Shown one piece after another: positions 1 through 7,816 of a DNA stretch of 64,000 nt (positions are counted from its first letter, which is position 1; each line of letters opens with the position of its first letter). The stretch comes from Nitrospirota bacterium (GTDB lineage Bacteria > Nitrospirota > Nitrospiria > Nitrospirales > Nitrospiraceae): contig SCVN01000015.1 of NCBI GenBank assembly GCA_004296885.1, positions 1 through 64,000 of the forward strand, given 5' to 3'. Both the position numbers and the translations under genes were made by a program. The notes below the pieces were generated by a model, which was given only the letters and a program-made list of their open reading frames with translations, did no database searches and had not been told where the DNA came from.

Positions 1-1
1 A

Positions 2-100
2 CGTGAAACATGTGAATGGGAAATGGCGAATCGCGAAGCGCAAGCCGGTTCGGACTCTGCGAACCGGTCCGGCTCACCGTTCACCGTTCACCGTTCACGG
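2..100. repeat. heptamer-dyad element inside a receiver-domain coding region
   Basis: The left arm (2-38) is a run of GTGAA/GCGAA-like units. The right arm (74-100) is three tandem CGTTCAC heptamers, complementary in style to the left arm. Between them is a perfect 8-bp hairpin, CCGGTTCG (45-52) against CGAACCGG (60-67). The same GTGAA...TTCAC design is intergenic at 18613-18751. Confidence 0.7.
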
Positions 101-712
101 ATTCCGATCATCGCCATGACCGCCAACAGCCTGCCGGGAGACCGGGAACGGTGCCTGGACGCAGGCATGGACGAGTACATGGCCAAACCCGTGACCCTCG
201 ACGGCCTGCGCACCCTCCTCGCGCGATGGCTCCCGCCGGAAGCCCCGGCGCACGACGCATCCGATGCGCACCTCGTCTCTCGTGACGCGCAGAACACTGG
301 GCCTGCATCTTCGGACGTTTCACACAATACGCGTCACGAAAGCCGCGCGCCTGAGGGGCCGGTCTTCGATCGGGACGAAGCGCTGGCACGACTGGGCAAT
401 GACGCCGTGTTGCTCCAGGAAATGGCCCGCTTGTTCTTGCGACATTATCCCCGGACGATCACCGATCTCCAAGCCGCGCTGGCCAAGCCGGATTACGAGC
501 AGGTGGCCAGGATCGCGCACCGGGTAAAAGGCATGGTCGGCAACTTTTGCGCCTGGCGCGCGTCCGGCCAGGCGGCGCAGGTCGAGGACCGGGGACGACA
601 ACAGGACCAAGAGGCGGCCGTACTGGCCTGCCGGGAGCTGGCCGATGAACTGATCGCGCTTGCCCGAGCCCTCACCGCGTTTCTTCAGGAGGCCGTCCCC
701 TGCAAGTCCTGA
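2..712 (+). CDS. hybrid sensor histidine kinase, C-terminal part (REC-Hpt), 5' end outside window
   Basis: The frame is open from the window edge, so this is the 3' end of a longer gene. Residues after about 33 match the second half of a receiver domain: the IIAMTAN strand, then [11 protein letters not shown] with the conserved lysine. A linker of about 80 residues leads to an Hpt domain whose phospho-acceptor histidine is in AHRVKGM. By family knowledge such proteins pass phosphate from a receiver to Hpt and on to another receiver. The next gene, which overlaps this one, encodes a receiver-GGDEF protein and is the obvious recipient (inference). Oddity: the residues just before IIAMTAN are encoded by a repeat element (positions 2-100) and look unlike a normal receiver domain. 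An in-frame ATG at 23 exists but is unlikely to be the true start. Confidence 0.8.
   Translation, partial: RETCEWEMANREAQAGSDSANRSGSPFTVHRSRIPIIAMTANSLPGDRERCLDAGMDEYMAKPVTLDGLRTLLARWLPPEAPAHDASDAHLVSRDAQNTGPASSDVSHNTRHESRAPEGPVFDRDEALARLGNDAVLLQEMARLFLRHYPRTITDLQAALAKPDYEQVARIAHRVKGMVGNFCAWRASGQAAQVEDRGRQQDQEAAVLACRELADELIALARALTAFLQEAVPCKS
687..702 (+). promoter_or_regulatory. Shine-Dalgarno and CTG start deciding the REC-GGDEF start
   Basis: AGGAGG at 687-692 lies 7 nt before CTG at 700-702. There is no ATG, GTG or TTG in this frame between the ribosome site and the conserved receiver N terminus (LIAEDDP). The first in-frame alternative, GTG at 778, would delete the phosphorylation pocket. 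Confidence 0.6.
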
Positions 713-1662
713 TCGCCGAAGACGATCCGATCTCGCGCCTGGCGCTCGACACCAAGCTCACGCAGTGGGGCTATCAGGTGGTCGGCTGCGCCGACGGCGA
801 GGAGGCCGTCCGCGCCCTCCAGGGACCGTCTGCCCCGGAACTGGCGATCCTGGACTGGGACATGCCCGGCTTGAGCGGGCCGGATGTCTGCCGGGAAGTT
901 CGGAAGCGACAACAGGAACCCTATCTTTATCTCATTATACTGACGGCGAAGGACGAGAAAGAAGATCTGATCGCCGCCCTGGAAGCCGGCGCGGACGAAT
1001 ACCTGCGCAAACCATTCGACCCGCAGGAACTGAAGGCGCGTCTTCGGACCGGCCAACGGATTCTGAATTTGCAACGGGAACTAATCGCCTCGCGGGAGAC
1101 CCTCCGCGTCCAAGCCTCTCATGATGCCCTCACGGGCCTCTGGAACCGAGGCGCCATCCAGCGCATCCTGGAGCAGGAGTTCGACCGCGCGCAACGCACG
1201 GAGGCGCCGCTGGGGCTCGTACTGGGCGACCTGGATCTGTTCAAGCAAGTCAACGATACCTACGGGCACCTGGCCGGAGACACCGTGTTGCGGCAGGTGG
1301 CCGCCGCGTTGCAACAGTCCATGCGCGGGTACGACGCGGTGGGACGTTACGGGGGGGAGGAGTTCCTCGTCCTGCTGCCCGGCTGCGATCTTTCAAATGC
1401 CCGCCTGGCCGCGGAGCGGCTCAGAGCCTGCATCGAAGACCTGCCGATCGTGATCGAAGCGAGACCCGGCCGAAGTCAAACGATCCGCGTCACCATGAGT
1501 CTCGGCCTGGCAGTCTCGGCCCCGTCGCACCGGCCTGCCGATTCGGACGCCTTGATCTACGAAGCCGATTCCGCCCTCTACCGGCTGAAGGGGACCGACA
1601 GACGCAACCGAGTCGAGCTGTTTCTGCCGGAACTCACCGACAGTCCCTTGGCGAATCAATAA
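700..1662 (+). CDS. response regulator diguanylate cyclase (REC-GGDEF)
   Basis: About 320 residues in two domains. An N-terminal receiver has the acidic pair in AEDDP, the phospho-acceptor Asp52 in ILDWDMPG and the lysine of YLRKPF. A C-terminal GGDEF domain carries GGEEF at about 218-222, so it should make cyclic-di-GMP from two GTP. An RxxD inhibitory site (RGYD) sits five residues before GGEEF, suggesting product feedback. The start overlaps the upstream hybrid-kinase stop (710-712), indicating translational coupling. It is the likely phosphorelay output of that kinase (inference). Proximity to the flagellar locus fits a role in the motile/sessile choice, but no direct target is visible. 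Confidence 0.88.
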   Translation: MQVLIAEDDPISRLALDTKLTQWGYQVVGCADGEEAVRALQGPSAPELAILDWDMPGLSGPDVCREVRKRQQEPYLYLIILTAKDEKEDLIAALEAGADEYLRKPFDPQELKARLRTGQRILNLQRELIASRETLRVQASHDALTGLWNRGAIQRILEQEFDRAQRTEAPLGLVLGDLDLFKQVNDTYGHLAGDTVLRQVAAALQQSMRGYDAVGRYGGEEFLVLLPGCDLSNARLAAERLRACIEDLPIVIEARPGRSQTIRVTMSLGLAVSAPSHRPADSDALIYEADSALYRLKGTDRRNRVELFLPELTDSPLANQ

Positions 1663-1673
1663 GCTGACACGTT

Positions 1674-1762
1674 GTCGCGAGTTAAAAAGTCTATAAAGTC
1701 GGAAAGTCTATCAAGTCTTGGGTCAAAGAACTTTTGGACTTTCAGACTTTCCAACTTTGCGA
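1674..1762. repeat. heptamer-dyad element, AAGTC family, downstream of fliW
   Basis: The left arm (1674-1720) repeats AAAGTC/AAGTCT units. The right arm (1731-1762) repeats GACTTT/ACTTTCC units, giving a long imperfect hairpin bounded by GTCGC and GCGAC. It lies between the convergent REC-GGDEF and fliW genes and could act as a bidirectional terminator. Confidence 0.65.
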
Positions 1763-1771
1763 CTCTTACGC

Positions 1772-2212
1772 TTAGGGGCAGGCCACCGGTTGGGCAAAGA
1801 GCGGGTAACGGGTTGGCAGTTCGTCGTGCAGGATGACTTGTTTGGCCTTCCGCGTCGGCTCATGAACGACGACCGGCGCCCTCAGGTTGGCCGTAATGTG
1901 GTCCGGATCGCCCGGCGGGACCGTCAACAACACGAACAAGATCAAGTCCTCGTCGGCCGGCGTCCCCAGGTCGGCCAGAGCGGCCGGTTCCATCGTCGCC
2001 TGGTAGTCCGGCTTGAACAAGCGCGGATCCATAATCACGAAGGCCAGGTCGCCTTCGTCCACCGACTGCAGCCACTTGAACGGCGCCTCCCGGTCGTGGT
2101 CCAGAATGATGTAGCGGGTGGACCGGGGAAATCCGATGATGCCGGACGGGAACCGAATGAGCACGTCCTCCCGGCATTCAAGCTCGCCGAACCGACTGGT
2201 CGTGATCTTCAT
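1772..2212 (-). CDS. fliW: flagellar assembly factor FliW
   Basis: A protein of 146 residues starting MKITTSRFGEL, with the FliW hallmark IRFPSGIIGFP near residue 20 and the conserved FLVLLTVPPG-type core. In known systems FliW binds flagellin and CsrA: free FliW sequesters CsrA, so flagellin translation follows export. csrA lies directly upstream on the same strand, which supports the pairing. A GTG at 2254 would add 14 residues unlike the family, so the ATG at 2212 is preferred although its ribosome site is weak. It is the last gene of the flgF-to-fliW run. Confidence 0.9.
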   Translation of the reverse strand: MKITTSRFGELECREDVLIRFPSGIIGFPRSTRYIILDHDREAPFKWLQSVDEGDLAFVIMDPRLFKPDYQATMEPAALADLGTPADEDLILFVLLTVPPGDPDHITANLRAPVVVHEPTRKAKQVILHDELPTRYPLFAQPVACP

Positions 2213-2260
2213 GCGATGTCCAGTTGAGGCGGTGTGGACCTCAGGGGCCGGCACAAGGGT

Positions 2261-2512
2261 TCACACATGGTTTGTCTCCGCTCGGGCGGGAACGTTGAGC
2301 CGCTTCAAGGCCTCGGTCAAGACCGGCTGCGCCCGGGCGGCCTGTTTGTTCTCTTCGAGAATCTTCGCGTAGATTTCGTCGCGATGGACTTGGACGGCGC
2401 TGGGCGCCTCGATCCCCAGCCGAACCTGGCCGGCCTTCACTTCCAGCACCACCACCCGGATATCGGACCCGATGGTGATGCCTTCCCCTAACTTCCGTGT
2501 CAGGACCAGCAT
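2261..2512 (-). CDS. csrA: carbon storage regulator CsrA
   Basis: The start MLVLTRKLGEGITIG is diagnostic, followed by the IRVVVLEVKAGQVRLGIEAP beta core. At 83 residues it is slightly longer than the usual 60-70, the extra being an Ala/Glu-rich C-terminal tail. CsrA dimers bind GGA motifs in mRNA leaders and repress translation or change stability; next to flagellar genes with FliW the usual target is flagellin mRNA. AAGGAGG precedes the ATG. It sits between flgL and fliW and is probably co-transcribed with them. Confidence 0.95.
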   Translation of the reverse strand: MLVLTRKLGEGITIGSDIRVVVLEVKAGQVRLGIEAPSAVQVHRDEIYAKILEENKQAARAQPVLTEALKRLNVPARAETNHV

Positions 2513-2595
2513 GGTCGCCCTCCTTGGCTCCCCGGTCTACGGTACACCAGCGTTATCGGTCGATCGGCGCCAAACTTGACCCCCTTGTCGCCTCG

Positions 2596-4359
2596 CTATT
2601 GAAGAAATTTGAGCAGTGAATTCTGGAAAATCAGACTGGCGATTTGCGACGTCGCCTGCAGCGACAGTTGCTGCTGCTGCAACTCGGAGAGCGCTTGCAC
2701 CAAGTCGGTGTCCTGCTTGTCGGACAGAGACTTGGTGAGCAAATCTTTGAACTGCCCCAGGCTCGCGTTGGTCGCGTCCAGCCGATTCGTCAGCGCACCG
2801 ATCTCCCCTTGCGCCTTCACCACTTGGGATGTCGCGGTCTCCGCGTCGGCATTACCCTGCTCGATGCCGCCCCTATAGCTCCCGTTCAACGCCGAGACCA
2901 GATTCTTGATGGAGGCAAACAGATCGATCGAGGCTCCCGTAAAGACCTGATTCCCCGGCAGGTTGGTCTTGACCGTCTGGTTGTCCCCGACCTCGATCGC
3001 CTGCAGCCCGGATGTCCCCTGGTACTGGACCCCGGTCTGGATGCGGAAGAGGTCGCCGGCGGCCGGCGCCGCCGAACCGTCCGTGATTTTAAGCTGCAAT
3101 CCGTCGAACGTGATGGCACTGCCCGAGGTATAGGTCTGGCTCGCCAAGACGGTCTCGAAATTCGGCGCAACGGTGAACTTGTCGCCGCTCTTGGGGACCC
3201 CGCCGGACCCGTCCTTCAGCACCACGCGCAGTCCTTTGAAGTCGATATTGGCCCCGCTCGTGTAGGTGTTGCCGGCGGACAGGACGACACTCGTCGTCGT
3301 GTCCGTGATCTTATACTGGGTGTCGGAGGTGAACTCGATCTCGAAGGAGTCCGGGGTGACGGCCGAGGAATCCACGACACCGGCATCGGCCTTGACCGCG
3401 CCGCCGGTGTTCGCGCTGTTGGCCGACACGGCGATCGGCGCGGACACATTGTAGACATCGAAGGCCGTGGCCGACGTGAACTTGATCACGTAATCGTCGA
3501 GCGTGACCGCATTGGCGTCGCGCACGACTCCTTGTCCGATCAGCGCGCCGCCCGTGTTGCCGGTCGCCGCACTCGTCAGGGCCCGCAGCGCGAAGGGGGC
3601 CGCGCCGGTCGTCGTACTCCCCCCGTTGAACCCGAGCGCGCGCTGCCCCAACCCGCCGGTTACCAGGGCCGTGGATGCCGAGCCGGCGCTGTTGGACGTA
3701 ATGACCAGATGATCCGTATCGAAAGTGACCGTCACGCTCTTGCCCGCCGCCGTCAACGTGGCGTCGGCGTTGATCTTGGTCTGCACCTGCGTGGCCAGGG
3801 CCGCGCCGGTGGCGTACGCCCCCGCCGTCAAGGTGATCGTCCCCGAGGCGGTTCCGTCCACCGAGACCGTCAGCGTATCGTTGCTTCCTCCCGTCACGGT
3901 CAACGGCACCGTGATCGCCACCCCGGTCGCCCGTCCGTGGGAGCCCGTCCCCGCGAAGAGCGCCTGGCCCCCGACTTCGGTGTTGGCCGTCTGCCGGAGC
4001 TGCTCGAAGATTTGCCGCGCCTCCTGCGCCCCGGTGGCCCGGTCGGAGGCAGAATTGGTGTCATCGCTGAGCTGGATGGCCAATTCTTTGATCCGAGCAA
4101 GCGATGACGTGACGCTGCCGAGCGTCGTATCCGCAGCGCCCAGACGTGAAGTCCCGTACTGGACATTGCGAATCCGCTGGTCGGCCGCTGCCAGGCCGGC
4201 CTTGTCCGCGATAATCTGTCCGAAGGGAGCGGGATCATCGGAGGGCTGCGTGACCTTCTTTTGTGAAGACACCTGGTCCTGCACCGCCAACGTTTTGGCT
4301 CGAATCCGTTGGAGATTGCTCATGACCACATCGAAGACTTGCAGCTCAGAGACACGCAT
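2596..4359 (-). CDS. flgL: hook-filament junction protein FlgL, enlarged
   Basis: The N terminus (VFDVVMSNLQRIRAKTLAVQ, residues 9-28) and the Leu/Gln-rich C terminus ending NSLLKFLQ are flagellin-like helices typical of FlgL (HAP3). FlgL joins the hook-associated ring to the filament. At 587 residues it is about twice the usual length. The extra mass is a surface-exposed middle with Gly/Thr/Ala-rich repeats and a ~95-residue module at about 147-245 that also occurs in FlgK. It follows flgK by 6 bp and its substrate chaperone is probably FlgN upstream. Confidence 0.9.
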   Translation of the reverse strand: MRVSELQVFDVVMSNLQRIRAKTLAVQDQVSSQKKVTQPSDDPAPFGQIIADKAGLAAADQRIRNVQYGTSRLGAADTTLGSVTSSLARIKELAIQLSDDTNSASDRATGAQEARQIFEQLRQTANTEVGGQALFAGTGSHGRATGVAITVPLTVTGGSNDTLTVSVDGTASGTITLTAGAYATGAALATQVQTKINADATLTAAGKSVTVTFDTDHLVITSNSAGSASTALVTGGLGQRALGFNGGSTTTGAAPFALRALTSAATGNTGGALIGQGVVRDANAVTLDDYVIKFTSATAFDVYNVSAPIAVSANSANTGGAVKADAGVVDSSAVTPDSFEIEFTSDTQYKITDTTTSVVLSAGNTYTSGANIDFKGLRVVLKDGSGGVPKSGDKFTVAPNFETVLASQTYTSGSAITFDGLQLKITDGSAAPAAGDLFRIQTGVQYQGTSGLQAIEVGDNQTVKTNLPGNQVFTGASIDLFASIKNLVSALNGSYRGGIEQGNADAETATSQVVKAQGEIGALTNRLDATNASLGQFKDLLTKSLSDKQDTDLVQALSELQQQQLSLQATSQIASLIFQNSLLKFLQ

Positions 4360-4365
4360 AGTCGC

Positions 4366-6375
4366 TCACTGTTTGATGGTGACCAGGGTTTGCAGCAGTT
4401 CGTCGGTCATCTTGATCATGCGGGATGCCATCTCGAACATGCGTTGATACTTGAGCATATTGATCAGCTCTTCATCCATCGACACGCCGGACACTTCGCC
4501 GCGGAACACTTGCAGCTGATCCTGCAGGCCTTGTTGCGCGTTCAAGTCCCGATCCGCTCCTTGGGCGGACGTGCCGATGGAGGTGGCCGCCGCCTGGTAC
4601 GCGCCGCTGAATGTGACGTTCCCCAAGCCCGCCATGGATTTGCTTTGCAAGGCGCTCAGGGCCAGCGCGTTGGTATTGTCGCCCGGGATGCCGCCCAGAC
4701 TCGAGGCGGCCGCCACCTTATCCGCGCTCGTCAGCGAAACGGAGGCGTCCTCGGCGGCCCCCGTGTAGGCGTTGATCTTCAGCTTGTCGCCTGCGGTCGG
4801 CGTGCCGGCCACCGTCACCTGGATCCCGTCCAGCGTAAAGGTCGAGCCGGCGACGAAGGCTCCGCTGGTGGCGGTCGCCGTGCCGGCTGACAGGCCCAGC
4901 GAGGCCCGCGCATCGCTCCCGGCCCCCGGCGCCGCAAATGTCACGGCGGAGGTACTGGCCGTCGAGTCCGAGGTGACGATCAGCCGGCTGTTCGTCGGAT
5001 CGTAGGTGACGGTGACGCTCTTGCCCGCCGCCGTCAGCGTCGCGTCCGCGTTGATCCTGGTCTGGACTTCGGTGGCCAGTTGCGCGCCGGTATAGGTGCC
5101 CGGCGTCAACGTAAGATCGCCCGAGGTGGTGCCGTCCACCGTGGCCTTGAACTTGTCGGCCGTCGCGGCCACGACGGTCAGCGGGACCGTCACGGCCGTC
5201 CCCGCATAATTGCCCTTGACGTTCGTCCCGGTCGTCGCATCCACCAGCGTATAGACAGGCCCGGCGGTGAACCGGATCTCGTAGTCGTGCAAGGTCAGGA
5301 GACTCGGGGCCGAGATCGACGAGGCGGACACGGAGGTCGTCCCGCTGTTCGTGCTGGGAATGGTCGAGCTGACCGACAGGGTGGAGAAGAAATCCTGCCC
5401 CGTCGATCCGTCCAGCCCGTATCCCTGCCGATGCTGCTGGTTCACTTCGGTCACCAACCCGGCGGCCAGTCGGTCCAGCGCCTGCAACTGGTTCGGGATA
5501 ATCGTGTCCCTCGCATCCAGCAGTCCCTTGAGCTTCCCCCCCGTAATCAGACTGGTGATATCCTGCGTGGCGCTCGTCGAGCCCACGGCATAACGAACGT
5601 CCTGCATCCCGCCGTTGTCGCTCCGAGCCAGCCCGGACAAGGTGCGGGTCGTGCCCTTCTCCACCAGAACCTGTCCCCGCCCCACGAATATCGACACCTG
5701 CCCGGAGGCATCTTCGATCGACGAGAATCCGATCCGGTCGGCCAGATCGTTCAGCAGCCGTCCGCGCTGGTCTTTCAGGTCGTTGGCGTTTTGCTCCCTG
5801 ATCGTCGCGTCGTTGATCTTGGCGTTCAGGTCTGCAATCTGCGTGGCCAGTCCGTTCACTTCCGTGATGGTCTGGCTGATCTGGGTATCCAGCGACTTGC
5901 GCTGCTCGTTGAGATTCGACGCGGTCTGCGCCATCTGTCCCGTGAGCGTCGCCGCCTTGGACAACAAGACACTCCGGGCCGTGACATCCGACGGGTTGGT
6001 GGCGACATCCTGCAGTGAGGAGAAGAAACCGTTCAGCGCGGCTCCGATCCCCTGGTCGTTGGAATCGCCGTACAGGCTTTGGACGCGGAACAACGCGCTC
6101 CGGTACGCCTGGTACCGGCCGAGCTTCTGATGGGAGGTATTTAACTGTCCATCCAACAGCTGGTCGACGGTGCGCCGGATCTCGGCCACGCGCACGCCGG
6201 TTCCCACCTGGCCCGGATTGCCGTCCTGGGGAACCGTTTCGGTCAACACCGCATCCTGCTTGGAATAGCCGGGCGTATTGACGTTCGCGACGTTTTGACC
6301 GATGACCGTCAAGGACTGTTGAGAAGCCTGTAAGGCGTTTCTGCCGATCTCGAAGAGCGTGCTGATCCCGGCCAT
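4366..6375 (-). CDS. flgK: hook-associated protein 1 FlgK
   Basis: 669 residues. The N terminus has the axial-protein pattern ending in NVANVNTPGYSKQ (residues 28-40); the C terminus (MLKYQRMFEMASRMIKMTDELLQTLV) is the matching axial helix. FlgK is the first junction protein on the hook tip. Residues about 392-485 form a module shared with FlgL, including an identical stretch INADATLTAAGKSVTVT. The gene follows flgN by 3 bp and precedes flgL, the standard order. Confidence 0.95.
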   Translation of the reverse strand: MAGISTLFEIGRNALQASQQSLTVIGQNVANVNTPGYSKQDAVLTETVPQDGNPGQVGTGVRVAEIRRTVDQLLDGQLNTSHQKLGRYQAYRSALFRVQSLYGDSNDQGIGAALNGFFSSLQDVATNPSDVTARSVLLSKAATLTGQMAQTASNLNEQRKSLDTQISQTITEVNGLATQIADLNAKINDATIREQNANDLKDQRGRLLNDLADRIGFSSIEDASGQVSIFVGRGQVLVEKGTTRTLSGLARSDNGGMQDVRYAVGSTSATQDITSLITGGKLKGLLDARDTIIPNQLQALDRLAAGLVTEVNQQHRQGYGLDGSTGQDFFSTLSVSSTIPSTNSGTTSVSASSISAPSLLTLHDYEIRFTAGPVYTLVDATTGTNVKGNYAGTAVTVPLTVVAATADKFKATVDGTTSGDLTLTPGTYTGAQLATEVQTRINADATLTAAGKSVTVTYDPTNSRLIVTSDSTASTSAVTFAAPGAGSDARASLGLSAGTATATSGAFVAGSTFTLDGIQVTVAGTPTAGDKLKINAYTGAAEDASVSLTSADKVAAASSLGGIPGDNTNALALSALQSKSMAGLGNVTFSGAYQAAATSIGTSAQGADRDLNAQQGLQDQLQVFRGEVSGVSMDEELINMLKYQRMFEMASRMIKMTDELLQTLVTIKQ

Positions 6376-6378
6376 CGC

Positions 6379-6888
6379 CTACCCTCTCCTCGCCAGCAGG
6401 GCCCCGCCGACGGGCTTGGCTTGCAGCATCCCGGCGTCGGAGTACAGCGGGGGCCCCAGCGGCGCCCCTTGTCGGATCGCCAGGGTATCTTCGACCAAGG
6501 CCAAAGAGCCGGCCACCAACAGGCGACTGATGTCGTTGGCATCGCGCGCATCCAGGATAGATCGGTTGAGCCGATCCTGCTGCCGCAGCAGCCGCCCGGC
6601 CGCTTCGGCGCCGATTCGGCCGGCAATCATGGTGAGGGTGACCGATTCGGAGGGCAGGCCCCAGTCGGCTGCGAGTTGCGCCACCAGGGTGGCTCGCTGT
6701 TCTTCCAGCTGACGCAATTCCGTCAGCAAGGCCAGCTTGCGCTGATTGGAAGCGGCCAGTTCGTCACTCGCCAACAGTCTGATGGCCTCCTGTTCCTGGC
6801 GGAACAGGGCCACAAGGCCGTCTACGCACCGTTGTTCGTGATCAAGAATCTCGCTGAGGCGTTGGATGGCGATCGAGATATCCGGCAT
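6379..6888 (-). CDS. flgN: flagellar export chaperone FlgN
   Basis: A 169-residue, largely helical, Leu/Gln/Glu-rich protein with the FlgN-type N-terminal helix (LSEILDHEQRCVDGLVALF). FlgN binds the C termini of FlgK and FlgL in the cytoplasm and delivers them to the export gate. Sequence conservation in this family is low, so the call rests on helical character, size and its position directly between flgM and flgK. Confidence 0.85.
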   Translation of the reverse strand: MPDISIAIQRLSEILDHEQRCVDGLVALFRQEQEAIRLLASDELAASNQRKLALLTELRQLEEQRATLVAQLAADWGLPSESVTLTMIAGRIGAEAAGRLLRQQDRLNRSILDARDANDISRLLVAGSLALVEDTLAIRQGAPLGPPLYSDAGMLQAKPVGGALLARRG

Positions 6889-6920
6889 CGTGCTCTCCCT
6901 CTCCGGGTCCGTTGAATATC

Positions 6921-6973
6921 CCTTGGGTGCGGATCGGCTCTCGCCGACGCGCGTGCCGACCGCACCCCCAAGG
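6921..6973. terminator. strong inverted repeat between flgM and flgN
   Basis: CCTTGGG-TGCGG at 6921-6932 is complementary to CCGCA-CCCCCAAGG at 6960-6973, making a 12-13 bp stem with one mismatch. There is no T-run, so it may be an attenuator or mRNA-processing hairpin rather than a complete intrinsic terminator. Confidence 0.5.
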
Positions 6974-6999
6974 ATCAGCCCGGATAAGGGAGAAAACGG

Positions 7000-7302
7000 T
7001 TACAGCACCGCGTCGGTCAAGACCTGTCGGATCAACGCGTCCCCGACCTTTCGGCCGCTGACATCGTACGTTCCGGCGTCCAGCGCCTGCCTGATCCCGG
7101 CGATCTGCTCAGCCTTGGTGTCTTCCGAGACGTTGACCAGCGAGGTGATCCGCTGGAGTTCCTTGGCATACTCGGAGATTTGCACCTGATCCTGCCGAGG
7201 TGCCGGTCCCGCCGACGGCTTGGTGGCCGATCGGTCGACATCCTGCGTTCCCAGCAAGAGAGCCGCCAGATCCTGCGCGCGCCCATGTCCTGAAATTTCC
7301 AT
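7000..7302 (-). CDS. flgM: anti-sigma-28 factor FlgM
   Basis: About 100 residues. The C-terminal half carries the FlgM pattern: VQISEYAKELQRI, then a run ending EQIAGIRQALDAGTYDVSG and a short helix KVGDALIRQVL. FlgM holds FliA inactive until it is exported through the completed hook. GAGGGG lies 7 nt before the ATG at 7302; the GTG three bases upstream is less well placed. It lies inside the hook/junction operon, so it is made before late genes switch on. Its partner fliA is at 15339-16085. Confidence 0.9.
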   Translation of the reverse strand: MEISGHGRAQDLAALLLGTQDVDRSATKPSAGPAPRQDQVQISEYAKELQRITSLVNVSEDTKAEQIAGIRQALDAGTYDVSGRKVGDALIRQVLTDAVL

Positions 7303-7368
7303 CACTTAACCCCTCTCCACCGGTGAGGCCTTCCTTAGATCGTGACAGACCATCGCCTCCATGCCTCT

Positions 7369-7773
7369 TCACCGGCTCATTCCTGATATCGGCCGGGCCG
7401 ATCCAAGACTTGAGAGGTTTTTTTGATTATCCACAGGTTGCTGCCCGGCTGCGTCCTCGAGGACCATAGCGCCGAAGCCTAGCCCTCCCCGCTCAGCCGC
7501 TAACCGCCCGATTTCCATGTCGTAAAAGTAATAAAAGTTCTCTCCCGCCTTATTCGGCAGGAATCCCTTCGGCACGGTGTCCCGCATCGTCTTCATTAAA
7601 TAAGAAATGAAATAGGCGTCCAGCTCCTTGGCGGCCTGCTTGATTTCAGCCCCATTACGCTTGGATTTGTTCAGGGCCTTTTGGAGTCCCGAGGGCAGCC
7701 CGCCCGCCTCCTGGGCAAGCCCGGCATCCATCAGATTCTTGTCGAATGCGATCGGCAGGGGGGCGATTTGCAT
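7369..7773 (-). CDS. flgJ: rod-binding protein FlgJ, N-terminal domain only
   Basis: About 134 residues with the rod-binding signature: a helix KQAAKELDAYFISYLMKTM (about 45-63) followed by a YYFYDMEIGRLAAERGGLGFG segment. Proteobacterial FlgJ often adds a C-terminal muramidase; here it is absent, as in many other phyla, where a separate enzyme is assumed to open the peptidoglycan. It lies directly after flgI in the usual order. ATG at 7773 with CAGGA upstream is preferred over TTG at 7779. Confidence 0.88.
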   Translation of the reverse strand: MQIAPLPIAFDKNLMDAGLAQEAGGLPSGLQKALNKSKRNGAEIKQAAKELDAYFISYLMKTMRDTVPKGFLPNKAGENFYYFYDMEIGRLAAERGGLGFGAMVLEDAAGQQPVDNQKNLSSLGSARPISGMSR

Positions 7774-7816
7774 GGTCAATATCCTGATATTTATAGATGA
7801 ACTATTGCGTTTAACT

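Noticed and set aside
7369-7773. flgJ as a truncated gene lacking its muramidase domain
   Set aside because: Single-domain FlgJ is common outside Proteobacteria and the remaining domain is complete with a normal stop.
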